Source: Sphagnum compactum
Lineage: Eukaryota > Bryophyta > Sphagnopsida > Sphagnales
Direction: 5' to 3'
Length of the DNA stretch: 64,000 nt
Assembly: GCA_965153455.1 (NCBI GenBank)
Contig: OZ234493.1
Span: 7,864,213 to 7,928,212, forward strand
Below, piece after piece: positions 14,205-24,849 of the stretch. Position numbers and translations under genes: made by a program. Position 1 is the first letter of the stretch, and each line of letters starts with the position of its first letter. Under the pieces are notes generated by a model that did not search any database, was not told the origin of the DNA, and worked only from the letters and a program-made list of their open reading frames with translations.

Positions 14205-14431
14205 TGGGGCTAGGGCATTCCCAAAATAACAAGCCCCCAAGGCTAGAGATCATGGACCCATTATTTCAAGAAACACCCCAATCATCAGGGCGTTACCCTA
14301 CACACAAGGACCTAGCACCCCCAAGTACCTACCTACCTACCTTACAACAATTAAAGAACAAGCTAATGCCTCATCATAGGCCCCTTATTTTGGGAATGAC
14401 CCCACCTTGGGGCTTTACCCTACACATAAGG
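14205..14431. repeat. Imperfect inverted-repeat element with TTACCCTACACA motifs
   Basis: The left arm (about 14205-14236, containing GGGCATTCCCAAAATAACAAG) and the right arm (about 14379-14411, containing CTTATTTTGGGAATG) are imperfect inverted copies. Inside and at the right end, a GGGC-TTACCCTACACA-AAGG phrase occurs twice (about 14287 and 14412). Related phrases occur at about 16052 and 36195, where they form the ends of two small inverted-repeat elements. A CTAC microsatellite lies between the arms. This is probably a MITE-like or foldback element, but its boundaries and target duplication are not resolved. Confidence 0.45.
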
Positions 14432-14841
14432 TACTCACTAGGCTATCATCCACTTAAAAATTGTTTTTAAAAAAAATTCATACAGGAGAAGGGTCTAGTT
14501 TTTCAACCTTTCCAGAAATTTCAGAATCCTTGCTGAGTGTTTTTTACATCCCCTGGGTCCGTTATCATGGGGAAAACTGGGTACATATGCATCATATATA
14601 CTATATACAAATGCAATGTATAGTACAAAGTAAACACTATATAGTGTTATATTACACCCTATATGGAATGCAATATGTGTGGGTCAAGAGGCAAAAGTGG
14701 ATGAATGTTTTCTAAAACTATTCATGTAGTTCCTTCCAACTTTTGAGTGTGGACAAGACTTTCTAGAATGATGTTGGGATGTTTGGATCCCAACTTTAGA
14801 GTTCCAAAGAAATATATATATACGAGATGGATGACGGATGG

Positions 14842-14935
14842 ATGGATGGAAAGCTTCATTTCATCCTGATGTCTGGATGAAAAGCTTCATTTCATCCCGA
14901 CGTCTAGATGGAAAGCTTCATTTCATCCCGAAGCT
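14842..14935. repeat. 31-bp tandem repeat, 3 copies
   Basis: The phrase AAGCTTCATTTCATCC recurs at 14851, 14882 and 14913, a period of 31 bases, with spacers resembling GATGTCTGGATGA. A GGAT tetranucleotide run lies immediately to the left. Confidence 0.85.
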
Positions 14936-15537
14936 TCACGACCACGACGTCCTTTACTATATAGAATATATATATATATAGCCATGTTTAGTTCCAGGGT
15001 AAGGGGTACCTATTGCAAAAGGGAGGCTTGGATTCCCCAGAATGTATGGAGGTTGTTTGTCTTTGGTCAGATCTTGTGCTAAAAGGACAAAAAAGTGTGG
15101 ATACGAGGAGGAATAAAAGATCTCTTGTATCATCCCGGTCCTGAAGGCTGAAGTAATAAGATTTCGAGCATCTCCGCCAACAATGGCAAACAACAACAAC
15201 CCTTTTGATTTACTCTTCTTGCAGCTATCAGGATAGCGCAATTCCTGCTTTGCTGGTCTTCTTCTTCGGTATTGATGGTCCATTTTGCAGTGGTCATTTT
15301 AACCCCTTCAAAAGCTTTTTTTTCCTACTATGGTTTTGGACAGTGATCATTAAACGGTATTCTATTCTAAAATAAAGGAGTTGTTTGCCAGTGTGGGGGT
15401 GGAGATGCTCTTAGAATATACTTTATTGGTTCTGCCCCCTCACAGACATAGCCATGCATTCAAAAATCATCTAAAATTGCAAAACTTATTTATAAACACA
15501 CTGCAGATTTGGGAAATGTGTCTTGTATTTCATTAAA

Positions 15538-15566
15538 CTTCTTCTTCTTCTTCTTCTTCTTCTTCT
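15538..15566. repeat. (CTT)n microsatellite
   Basis: A perfect CTT trinucleotide run of about 29 bases, roughly 1.5 kb upstream of the thioredoxin start codon. Confidence 0.9.
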
Positions 15567-15829
15567 GGTTGTTTGATGCCTTTCTTCAGGCTGCAATAAA
15601 AAAGGCCTCAAACCCATAATGGATGTGCACATTGCTCTCTCAAGTATTGATCATCTGTCACTAGATTAACAACTCTCTAAATAATTAATTAGTTTGTTAT
15701 GTTAATATGTTGCACCACCCCTCACCCATTTCATAAAGACCTGTGGAAATCATTTTAGTGTATTCAATGGCATAATTCTAACACTAAAATTTCACTTGGG
15801 AGAGGTTTGAAAGGCATTCTGTTTAATGG

Positions 15830-15831
<2 letters not shown>

Positions 15832-15866
<35 letters not shown>

Positions 15867-15888
15867 TCTCTCTCTCTCTCTCTCTCTC
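15832..15888. repeat. Compound (GT)n(CT)n microsatellite
   Basis: A GT run of about 33 bases passes directly into a CT run of about 24 bases. Confidence 0.95.
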
Positions 15889-15955
15889 ATCTTTCCATCT
15901 CCCAGTTTTTGGAGGCATCTTCTGTTTTCTCACAAATTTTAACAGGTCTGTACAT

Positions 15956-16061
15956 GGGTAAGGCCCTCACTCAAAGACATTACCAGAAGCACGTGCATAT
16001 GCAACTACCGCCTCATGCAAAGCCCTTCTTCAGCAAATGCCCTTGACCTCCGGCCTTACCC
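15956..16061. mobile_element. Small MITE-like element with 10-bp perfect inverted ends
   Basis: The stretch starts GGGTAAGGCC and ends GGCCTTACCC, a perfect 10-base terminal inverted repeat around a 106-base unit. The flanks are TACAT on the left and TACAC on the right, consistent with a short target duplication (TACA). A second element with related ends lies at 36113-36202. The family is not identified. Confidence 0.5.
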
Positions 16062-16135
16062 TACACGGATGTTTGTAGTTGTTGTCTTGATACATGTGCC
16101 TCCAATTCATTTTTCTCATATACCCATATCACTCC

Positions 16136-16138
<3 letters not shown>

Positions 16139-16176
<38 letters not shown>
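16139..16176. repeat. (TC)n microsatellite
   Basis: A TC run of about 38 bases, about 0.9 kb upstream of the thioredoxin start. GA/CT runs in plant promoters can bind BASIC PENTACYSTEINE proteins. Whether this one does so is unknown. Confidence 0.9.
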
Positions 16177-16179
<3 letters not shown>

Positions 16180-16820
16180 TAGTTCCTCTCTTCCTTTTTA
16201 ATTGCTTTGATCATCTCTTGTTCAGTTCTACCAAGTGTTGATGGTAAGAGAGAGGCAAAGAGTAGTATTTGACATGTCCTCTTTCTCTACATAATGCTTG
16301 CAATAAAGCCCTCTCTCAGTTGAGGAGTGTGATCCAATAGTTGCAGCGGGTTTGTGAGAGTTTGGCAGAAGAAGTACATCACAAGTGCTTAAGGGTTCGA
16401 AAACTAAAAGCACTACCAAAAACTTCACAATGTACATAACATTTGGTTTGGGAGCATCCTGTTCTCCCTTGATGAATCATACATATGTTGATCGAGTTGA
16501 ATCTTGGTTGATTCTTCCAACAAACTATGCTAAAAATAGAATTCAGTGGCACCCAAAACAAGCTGACCACTACTACATGTCCCACTACTTAGTGTATAAT
16601 ACTGTCCAGATCCACATCATGACTACAGTCATCTTCCCATTTGATCAAAAGGATGCTTCAACTAGAACGCATCCAGAATTTATTCAAACACAAAAAATTT
16701 GTTTTCCACAACACTTTGAAGAGAACATTACAATGAGTATTGCATCAATCATATCCTTATGAGAATCACTCACAAAGTGTCAGACCACCATCACGAAGAG
16801 AAGAAGAAGCTTGAAGACGA
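16180..16820. other. Upstream region of the thioredoxin gene
   Basis: Contains open frames on both strands (the longest is 16385-16762 plus, 125 codons) that match nothing I recognise. It most likely holds the distal promoter. No convincing TATA box was picked out. Confidence 0.35.
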
Positions 16821-16824
16821 AGAC

Positions 16825-16839
16825 GGTTTAGGGTTAGGG
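16825..16839 (+). promoter_or_regulatory. Telo-box-like motif upstream of the thioredoxin gene
   Basis: GGTTTAGGGTTAGGG is the complement of CCCTAACCCTAAACC, two units of telomere-like sequence about 250 bases before the thioredoxin ATG. Telo-boxes (AAACCCTAA-type) are common near transcription starts of plant housekeeping genes. The match is to the core CCCTAAAC rather than the full consensus, so function is inferred. Confidence 0.4.
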
Positions 16840-16847
16840 CTAAACAC

Positions 16848-16982
16848 GAAGAAGAAGAAGAAGAAGAAGAAGAAGGTGTGAACATGGTTGGTTTTGTTTC
16901 TTTTTGTTGTTGTGCGCACAATCGCCAACAACGGTTGTGTTTCCGTGTATCTCCTCCTCCTCCTCCTCCTCCTCCTCCTCCC
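16848..16982. repeat. (GAA)n and (CTC)n microsatellites in the thioredoxin 5' region
   Basis: A GAA run occupies about 16848-16875 and a CTC run about 16951-16982. In the frame of the thioredoxin ATG, the CTC run reads as a run of about ten prolines and the sequence is open from an ATG at 16884. It is most simply 5' untranslated region, but see the finding on a possible N-terminal extension. Confidence 0.9.
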
Positions 16983-17087
16983 ACGCTGCTCCTCTTCTTG
17001 TGTTTCTTTCCAGCCAGGGTAACAGGAAGGAGGGAAGGAAGGAAGAGGAGGGGGTGTGCACTACTCTTGTGTCTTGGAGCAACAACC

Positions 17088-18439
17088 ATGGCTGGTGATC
17101 ATGGCAATGTGCATGTGGTGAACAGCAAGCAGCTCTGGGAGACGAAGGTCGAGGATGCCAAGAGCCGTGGCAAAATTGTGAGCGAATCTCTTCTGTCTCT
17201 CTCTCTCTCTCTCTCTCAATCCAATTTTCAACTCCCTGTTCTTGTCATATATATGTCTTCTGACAAGAAAACAAACTTGTGGCAAGAAGAAAAAGAAGTC
17301 TGAAGAGTACCTAGTGACAATTGCCTTCTTCTCATTTTGTTCTGGTTCTCAAACATACAATGATACAACTACTGTTGTCCACAGATTGTGGTAGACTTCA
17401 CAGCAACTTGGTGTGGACCATGCCGGCTTATGGCTCCAGTTTTCTCAGACCTGAGCAAGAAATATGACATTCTCATCTTCCTCAAGGTTGATGTTGATGA
17501 AGTCCAGGTGAGATTCTTCTTCTTCTTTCTGAACTTCTTCTTATTCTTCAATATCCATGATCACAGACAAGCAGGCATTGCCTTGCTAACTCTGATTTCA
17601 ACCATGACCTCTTCTTCAACACAGCCTCTTCTTCTTCTTCTTCTATTATTTTCCAGAACTTCTTCTTTTTTGTACTTTGTGACATGAGGACTGAAACAAT
17701 TTTACACATCCAACTTTTGGAAGTGCACTGCTGCAAGGTGCATCAGATCAAAGAGAACCAAATGCTTCTGAGACATGTGCATCAGATTCTTACATGTTGG
17801 ATGCACACAGTTTGTTGCCACCGCCACTCCCATCTTCTGTTTTTTGCAAGGTGCATCAGATTAAGAAAATTCAAATGCTTCTCAGACATGTGCATCAGTT
17901 TCTCACATCATGTTGTTTGTTTCTGCAAAGTTTGTTGGACCGCATGTTTCTGATCACCACCACCATCTTCTGTTCTTTGCAACATGCATCAGAATCAAAT
18001 GCTTCTCTCAGACATGTGCATCAGATTCTCACATGTTTGTTTCTGCCAAGTTTGTTGAACCACATGTTAGTCACCACTGCCATCTTCTGGTGTCCAATTG
18101 CAAAAACATATGCAAGAATGTATAAGCTATTATTTTTTAAGTGAAAGGGGTTTCATTTGTGTGTGTGTGTGTGTGTGTTAGGAGAAGGTCGATTCCTTTC
18201 CTTAGCTGGTGGTGCAAATGCTGTGGGTTTTGTTTGTGTGTGTGTGTGTTAAACTAGTAGTCAAATTTCCAAGAAGCAATTTGGCTACCATTGTGCAGGA
18301 GGTGACTACTGAGTGGGAGATTCGAGCAATGCCAACCTTCTTGTTCATCAAGGATGGGAAGCAGATTGACAAGATTGTTGGAGCAAACAAGGCAGATCTG
18401 GAGAAGAAATGCCACTATTATGCAACAAATCAATCGTAG
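17088..18439 (+). CDS. Thioredoxin h, three exons
   Basis: Exons are 17088-17177, 17385-17507 and 18299-18439 (TAG stop). The introns are GT-AG, both phase 0, and the joined protein has 117 residues, normal for a cytosolic h-type thioredoxin. Thioredoxins reduce disulfides in target proteins. The h type is usually recharged by NADPH-thioredoxin reductase in the cytosol or mitochondria. Visible landmarks are the buried acid in VVDFTATW (Asp34), the redox motif WCGPC (Trp39, Cys40, Cys43) followed by RLMAPVF, the KVDVDEVQ strand, and the cis-proline in AMPTFLF (Pro83). A GKIIVVDF junction forms correctly when exon 1 joins exon 2, and [12 protein letters not shown] forms at the second junction. 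The start was chosen because ACAACCATGGCT is an excellent plant initiation context and gives standard length. An in-frame upstream ATG at 16884 would add 68 residues. No signal or transit peptide is visible in the short form. Confidence 0.93.
17178..17384 (+). other. Thioredoxin intron 1
   Basis: Begins GTGAGC and ends CCACAG, phase 0, 207 bases. It contains a CT microsatellite near its donor end (about 17196-17217). Confidence 0.9.
17508..18298 (+). other. Thioredoxin intron 2
   Basis: Begins GTGAGA and ends TGTGCAG, phase 0, 791 bases. It contains a tandem repeat of about 115-135 bases (17732-18092) and two GT microsatellites close to the acceptor (about 18158-18178 and 18233-18249). Confidence 0.9.
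17732..18092. repeat. Tandem repeat inside thioredoxin intron 2
   Basis: Three degenerate copies start with TGCAAGGTGCATCAGA-like sequence at about 17732, 17845 and 17979. Each continues with a CAAATGCTTCT-AGACATGTGCATCAG segment and, in copies two and three, a CCATCTTCTG segment. The spacing is 113 and 134 bases. The open frames across it are by-products of the repeat. Confidence 0.8.
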
Positions 18440-20540
18440 GGCATGCTTGTTTGTTAATTGTTTTGTGGTGGATCATATGTGAACACATCTCACAAATTAT
18501 ACACCAAAGAATCTCATCATTGTCTTTCATCATGGCGATTCATTGGCAGAGAGAGATTGAAAACTTGGCTTTCTGTTGAGCAGTTTTTTTTGCTCTGTGT
18601 GTGTGTGTGGGTATGTACGTAAGGGATACTACTCTTGCAGCACTTTTCTTGATTCACAGTTTGTGTTTTTTTTGGTTTTGTTTTACATTCATGCTTTTGT
18701 CTCTCTGTCTTTGTTCAAACATTTTTTGTGTGGCTTACAGGGGTATCGACTTACATGCTTCAAAGCATGTCTCATCCTCCCCCAGTCGCTGTCACATTTG
18801 TTGAGAAGAGAACTGGCCAACCCTGCATTTGCTGGAATGGTTTGAGCCATGATGGTATGGAAATAGGTAGTTGGTTGTTTGAGGAAAGCATCTTCTTTCC
18901 TGTTATGGTGGAAGCCATGAATTGGGGACCAGAACTTCTTTGCAGGGCAACAAGACTAAAGATTGCTCAGTATTCTTGCTTTTATGTACATTGGAATTTT
19001 TTAAAAATTCGGCATTTTCTTGGATTGCTTGCTGAGAGTATGGTGAAGTTTCTTAGACTTCAAAGTGCAAGTGCAATTGTGATTCATGTTGGTGTATTTA
19101 TACACTTCAATGTGACTTTCATGTGGATTGAAAGAGCTGAATTTAGTCACCAAATGTGCACCAATCTGCTTCAGCAGGCCACTCTTAGATCTGATCTGAT
19201 AGATGCAGTGTTCTCAGGTGGAATGGCTTTCCTTCCAGATCCCAATCTGTCTTGACTTCATCCTTTGAGGAGATTATTATGGGCCCAATCTTATGTAGCT
19301 TTGGGCTCTTGTAGCTCATTCCTCTCTATCCAATCTGTGTTGGTTTTCTGCAGCAAGATCAAGACAGCACTGGTGGTGATGACACCTTCACCGATTTTTA
19401 TTATTGGTAATGCTGCTTAAAGTTTGTTAGAATCATTCACCTCTTACTTGAGCATGTGCAGCTTCCAGACAAGCTTTGGAACCTGAACACCCAGTATTCA
19501 ATCTGCTATCAAATGGGTGGCTCGCGGATTCAAATTATTCTCCTTTAATTTGATCTCTCATATCAAGCTTCAGTAAAGAGATGTGGGATGATGATTTCCA
19601 GACATTCAGATAACTATTTTCCTGCAGATAAGTTGTGTAGATATGGTTCTTCTGAACTGCCGGTGTGTGCAGACTCGAGTCTGGAAAATTCAATTTGTTC
19701 TTCCTTGTACTTCCCTTGGGTTTGTTGAAGTTTTCTTTAGAGAAACTTAGTATCAGATTGTACTTAGTCAAAGATTCTACTGGTGATTACAAGAGCAAGA
19801 TGATAAAAGGGAGACAAATGAAGGTTGCTGTCTTCACCTAGACGAACTGCAAGTTGTAGTTTTGGGAAGTACCAGAAAACTGAGAGAGAGTGATGACTTA
19901 CTTGACAAATTTATGCTTCAGAAGAGAGATGTGCATCATTTGCCCAGGTTGGAGCTCCAGGGCCATGGAGTCTAGAGTCACAACAAATGCTAAAAATGCG
20001 TCAAAGAGAGTGAAGGAGAAACCACAGCTGGATGGGTGGGAAACATTCAGCTTGTGAAGGGGGCAGGCGCATCAAAATTTATTGCATTCCAATAGCCATT
20101 GCCTCCCAAAGAGTCTTCAGCTACAAATGTCAAGGTGAGCTGACTACCAATTCAAGATACTCCATTCACAACATTACACCTGAGATCTTGCATTGATCTT
20201 GCATTTGCACCTGAGAAGAAACATGAATTGACATCAACACAAGATCTTGAGTTTAGCAAACAGAAATCAAAACCTTCCATTGATGTCAATTTTTGTGTTT
20301 TGAGACGCAGATTTGTCCAATTTCTTAGTGTTTACCTGAAGTTTTAGCTTTGCAATCATGCTGGCCTCCATAAGATGACTCTCCATACATGATGGGTAAA
20401 TTGCTGCTTCAGCTGACTGATTCTTGGGCTGTCTGCAAATGGGTTCACTCTTTCTTGGGCATTTGGAAGACATGAGTAGAGTTCTCGCATGAATCCTTGG
20501 AGTTCTCCTCTAAATCATTTCAATCAATCCACATGCATAT
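18440..20540 (+). other. Thioredoxin downstream region, possible 3' transcript
   Basis: This stretch is less AT-rich than the flanking DNA and lacks obvious repeats. It contains the longest open frame of the window (18728-19255). A TTACAG acceptor-like site precedes the frame, so a spliced 3' untranslated region is possible. No clear polyadenylation signal was assigned and no protein family was recognised. Confidence 0.35.
18728..19255 (+). CDS. Unrecognised open frame downstream of thioredoxin
   Basis: A 175-codon frame starting ATG within a GTGTGGCTTACAG context and ending TGA. The product has scattered cysteines and hydrophobic stretches (for example around residues 95-130) but no motif I recognise, and its start lies right at a possible splice acceptor. 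Composition and length make it the least random frame in the region, yet it could equally be part of the thioredoxin 3' untranslated sequence that happens to be open. No function is assigned. Confidence 0.2.
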   Translation: MWLTGVSTYMLQSMSHPPPVAVTFVEKRTGQPCICWNGLSHDGMEIGSWLFEESIFFPVMVEAMNWGPELLCRATRLKIAQYSCFYVHWNFLKIRHFLGLLAESMVKFLRLQSASAIVIHVGVFIHFNVTFMWIERAEFSHQMCTNLLQQATLRSDLIDAVFSGGMAFLPDPNLS

Positions 20541-23500
20541 GGGGTGAATTGTTGTCAAACTGGTAGCGGAGTGACACCATAACAATTGATATAACAGAAC
20601 ATACAGTGTTGCAAGTGTGTTTACATACCATGCAACTTTTGAATAGTAACACTATGATATACGAATAGTTAATTTTAAGTGTGAAGCAAAAATCACAATG
20701 CAATTTGAAGATAGTTTCACTTTTCTGGACGCACCAACATTACATGGAATCTTTTTCATTTTTGAAGCTACCCAATATATAACCCATTCGGAGCTATCAA
20801 GTTTGGTATTTAGCAATAGAAGGTGAATAAATTTGAGCATTATTTAAGCATTATTGGCCAATCTAAAGATGACACATTGGCTTGCCAATACAACCTCAAG
20901 ATTCCATGTTAGAACTTTCAGGGTGCACCCCCAGTTCATTAATTTGTGAATGTACACATATGGCATCCACAAAGCCATTACAAATAGTGAACACTTTATT
21001 TGTTTCCATTTGGGAAAATCAACTAAAACTAAAAAATGGCTTTAATATTCCATAAACAAAGTGAATAGCATGTGCATTACAAGGCAAGTAAGTGGACCAA
21101 CAATATGCTCAGATGGTGGCCCTTCATCAACTTATTGTGTTGACCAAGTATAATCAATTTATTGGTGTTACGTCTACCTTAAACCTTTAATATAAATTAC
21201 ATTCTCTTTGACATCTTATTAAGTGAGCATGTTAAAGATTAATACTTATTATGTCTTTTGTACATATGTTATATTTACTCCATTTTTTTCTAATACCCAA
21301 TATTAATGCATATCCTATAGTTGTTTTTGGATTTTGAAAATGAACATAATCTGAGTTATTTGGTATTGATGTCTTGCTTCCTTTGGACGAAGTTGAGCTG
21401 ACACTTCATTAAAGGTAGGCAATTGAATCTGAACAACTAAAATTCAGGAAAATGTATTCATAGCTAAATGATAGAGTGTTGATCATTCATTTTGCAATTT
21501 TTTTGGTGTTAGGTGTTGCTTGATCAATGCTTACTAGTTTGTATTATATCTTTTGAATTTTGTGAAAGCACTTCATCCCTAAAACTCCATCAATGAATTG
21601 TATTGTTACAAGCTTGTCTTCTAACATAAGCCTTGTTGCATTGTTTATGGTTTGGAATTGTTCTAAAAGGCATTTTCACACTTCTCATGGACCTCATAAA
21701 CCTACATTTATTAGATACACAATTTTTTTGCATAGTCAAAATGATTGTGGTTAATGCATTCACTTTTTGCCATTAAGATATCTCGTGTTGAACTACATCT
21801 AGATTCTAAGGGTATCAAATTAATAGTGCTTGGATCCGTGAACCTCCATTGATTATCTTACATGAACATGTTCTCCACTCTAAATTATTTCCATGAATTA
21901 AGGTTTGAAATTTCTCCTAATTTATTGACTTCTATTACTAGGTTAAGACTAAACATGCTAATATAAGACTAATCTAACAACATGGACCAAGTTTGAACAA
22001 ACTTAACAAAGGAAACAAAATGGCTTGTTAAAAAAATCATTTTCTTCATGTGGATGTATTCGTGAAATTATTGTGAAAGATAAAACCACATTAATAGGAA
22101 TGAACAACAACCCTCTAAATCATTGTGACTAGTCCTAACAAGTTGATGTGGTAACACGAAATTTGTCAAAAAGTGTTGAAACAATGTTAAAACAGTTTTT
22201 TACATATTTCACTCTGTTGAAAAACGTTGGTTCCGAACTTTGAAACATGTTGTTCAATGTTTTTTATATTCATTGGATTACTTTCAGACTTATCCAAATG
22301 TTATATTGATATATTAAAAAGGGCGTTATACAAGTAAAACACAACATTTCAACATTCAATTAGTTTATAAAACTTGTAAACATTTTAAATAAAAAATCAT
22401 TTTAATCAATTTGGGCATTGATTATGCCCAAATTGACTCCTTTCAATGCGTTTTTACCTTGAAAGATTATTTTCTATTGCCATTAAGGGCCATTTTTAAA
22501 AACTCGTCCAAATTCAAGGACTTGGAAACTTTGTAATCGATTAATACATGTTTGACTTAAAAGATGGTTTATTACAACATAATGGATTAATTTTCTCCTT
22601 GATAGCCCAACTCAATTTCAAATTCTAAAAACCAAGTGTCATGGATACAATTTAACAAAAAGAAAAAAGAAACTAAAAGAAATAACATGATACTAATAAG
22701 AATTTGGTTTTTAAATGTAATATACCATGAAACCTATACAATTTGAAATGTATCGTTTAATTAAATTATAAATAAAAGATTTAATGACTTATATACATAA
22801 TGTGTTAAAAGATAGCCCACTAACAATTAATACATATTGTAGCCATGATTGATAATCAACAGATTTTTGCAAAATAATTAATTTTTTGAAAATAAGTTCC
22901 AACAACCCCAATCTGAATATTCCATAATTTTGACAATAATTAATAAAGACACTAAGTCCCCTACTTGTTGATCATGAAGATGAGAATATCTCACTAATTT
23001 GGACCCATACGAATATGGGGAAGGTTTAGAGTTTAATGCCCTAAAATCTTCAACACTATAAAATCAGGATTTTTTATTAAAGCTAACCTTCTTGGAATTT
23101 AATGTACATTGAAAATTAGTAGTAGGTACAATAGTTGTTTCTTGAAAAGCCCCCTAACGGATTTTCAAATAAAAAGTGGTTTCTAGAGTTTTCAAAGGTC
23201 AAGAACCATTGAACTACAAATATGATTATAAAAGTAAACAATAGACCTTGGTAACAATGCAGCCCTCAAGTCTAAGGGGAAGTGTCGAAGTTGTTCTTGG
23301 CTCCAAAACAAGTACTAGATAAATACATTATTGGAGGGTCTAAATTATCTTTGTAGGCCCTTTATAATTAACATTTAAAACCAATAATTTGATTTAAACT
23401 ATAAATTTATTATACCAAGGTTGTCTTTTTAATGTCTCATAAAGTGAACATAAAGGTCAAGAATCATTAACCTACAAGTGTGTTGCATAGGGCATTTACT

Positions 23501-24500
23501 TGATATCTTAAAAAACCAAATATTTTTCCAAAATTCAAAAATCAATCATCAATACATGATGTAAACAAGGGTGTATCTTTTATGTTGCAAAAGGTCACCT
23601 AGTAACTCCAAACTTTAAAGGTCAAGGGGGCCTCCAAGAAGTTGCACTATGACCTCCATTAAGCAACAATAATTTACAAACTATATTATGTCATTAATCA
23701 TTGTAATTAACATATTATGGTGTTATCTATGTTGTCCATTATAGTGTGTTCACTAATACATTAATTTCATGCCACTTTTGTCATGATCACTAGCCCAAGC
23801 TAAATCATATATCTTGATATTTAAGATTATTGTATAATTTTATTTGATCCATATTAGATATACTAAAATACTTCACATGATAATTCATGTAGTGAAATTT
23901 GTTGTTCATGGATGAAATTATCCATCATCACCAAATTCATCATTCATGAATTAGGTTCATCCATAAATTTTAATTGTTCATGCTTAATGAATCAAGTTCA
24001 TCACTAGGGTTCACCTATCATGCATAATAGATATTTATGAAATTGTTTAAAAAGATTCCTTGGATGCTAGCCAATATGAAAGTTTATAAGGAAGTTCATT
24101 TAACTTCCATGAAATCTATAACTATCGATAGTCTCACTTATTAGTTGTATTATGATGAACATTAGTTGAAATATAACTTTGCATCATGATCTTGTTCATT
24201 CCATTTTATGTTCCAATTTTTCATGTTATGATCATTTGCATTCTTATATGTGTTCACTTTGTGTGGATGGTGGGAATTAAGGTGATGCATGTTTTGTTGT
24301 AGCTTGTGATAACCCTCATGTTCATTGTGTATACTTTTCATTGTGATAGTTTTCATGCTCATGACAACTTTAGAGTAAATAACACAATGAAATTGGTTTT
24401 ACATATGATCACACACATGAATTTTTTCAACCATTGGAAAACATGTTTTCAACAAGACAGCTTCCAATTTTGAAATAGTTGAAGTAGCATCATATAGCCC
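20541..24500. other. AT-rich intergenic DNA
   Basis: No supported gene, tandem array or element boundary. Around 23900-24050 there are many overlapping TTCAT and ATGAA phrases, a degenerate local repetition. Confidence 0.5.
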
Positions 24501-24540
24501 TTGGGTGAATCAACACTTACATTGGTACTAGTGGGTACCT

Positions 24541-24845
24541 GTGACGTTCGGACACAATCCGCCCGTGCCGAGCCCGCCCGTGCCGTGCCCAGCCCATCCG
24601 TGCTCAGCCCGTGCCCAGTCCGCCCGTGCCCGTGCCCAGTCCGTGCCCAGTCCGCCCATGCCGTGCCCGCCCGTGCCCAGTCCGTCCGTTCCGTGCCCCT
24701 CTCTCGGGCCCAGCCCGCCCGTGCTCGTGCTCAGTCCGTGCCCAGTCCCGTGCCCAATCTGTGCCCAATCCCGCCCGTGCCCGTGCCCAGTTCCCGCCCG
24801 TGCCCAAGACAGACGGGCTTACTGAATTAATATATATGATTGTGT
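24541..24845. repeat. GC-rich minisatellite island B (GCCCGTGCC-type)
   Basis: About 265 bases of short degenerate units built from GCCCGTGCC and CCAGTCC make a very GC-rich island in AT-rich surroundings. The right flank reads GACGGGCTTACTGAATTAAT followed by ATATATGATTGT. Reversed, it matches the left flank of the island at 9.48-9.85 kb. The left edge carries ACTAGTGGGTACC, and an ACTAGTG also borders the other island at its far end. Frames of Pro, Arg, Ala and Ser across it are compositional. Confidence 0.75.
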
Positions 24846-24849
24846 AACA

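Noticed and set aside
16825-16839. Interstitial telomere
   Set aside because: Only two telomere-like units are present, which fits a promoter telo-box better than telomeric DNA.
16840-17089. Minus-strand frames with runs of Glu, Gly and Ser over the thioredoxin 5' region
   Set aside because: They are antisense readings of trinucleotide microsatellites.
24501-24830. Open frames rich in Pro, Arg, Ala and Ser across the GC-rich island
   Set aside because: They occur on both strands and in several frames and follow entirely from the GCCCGTGCC repeat.
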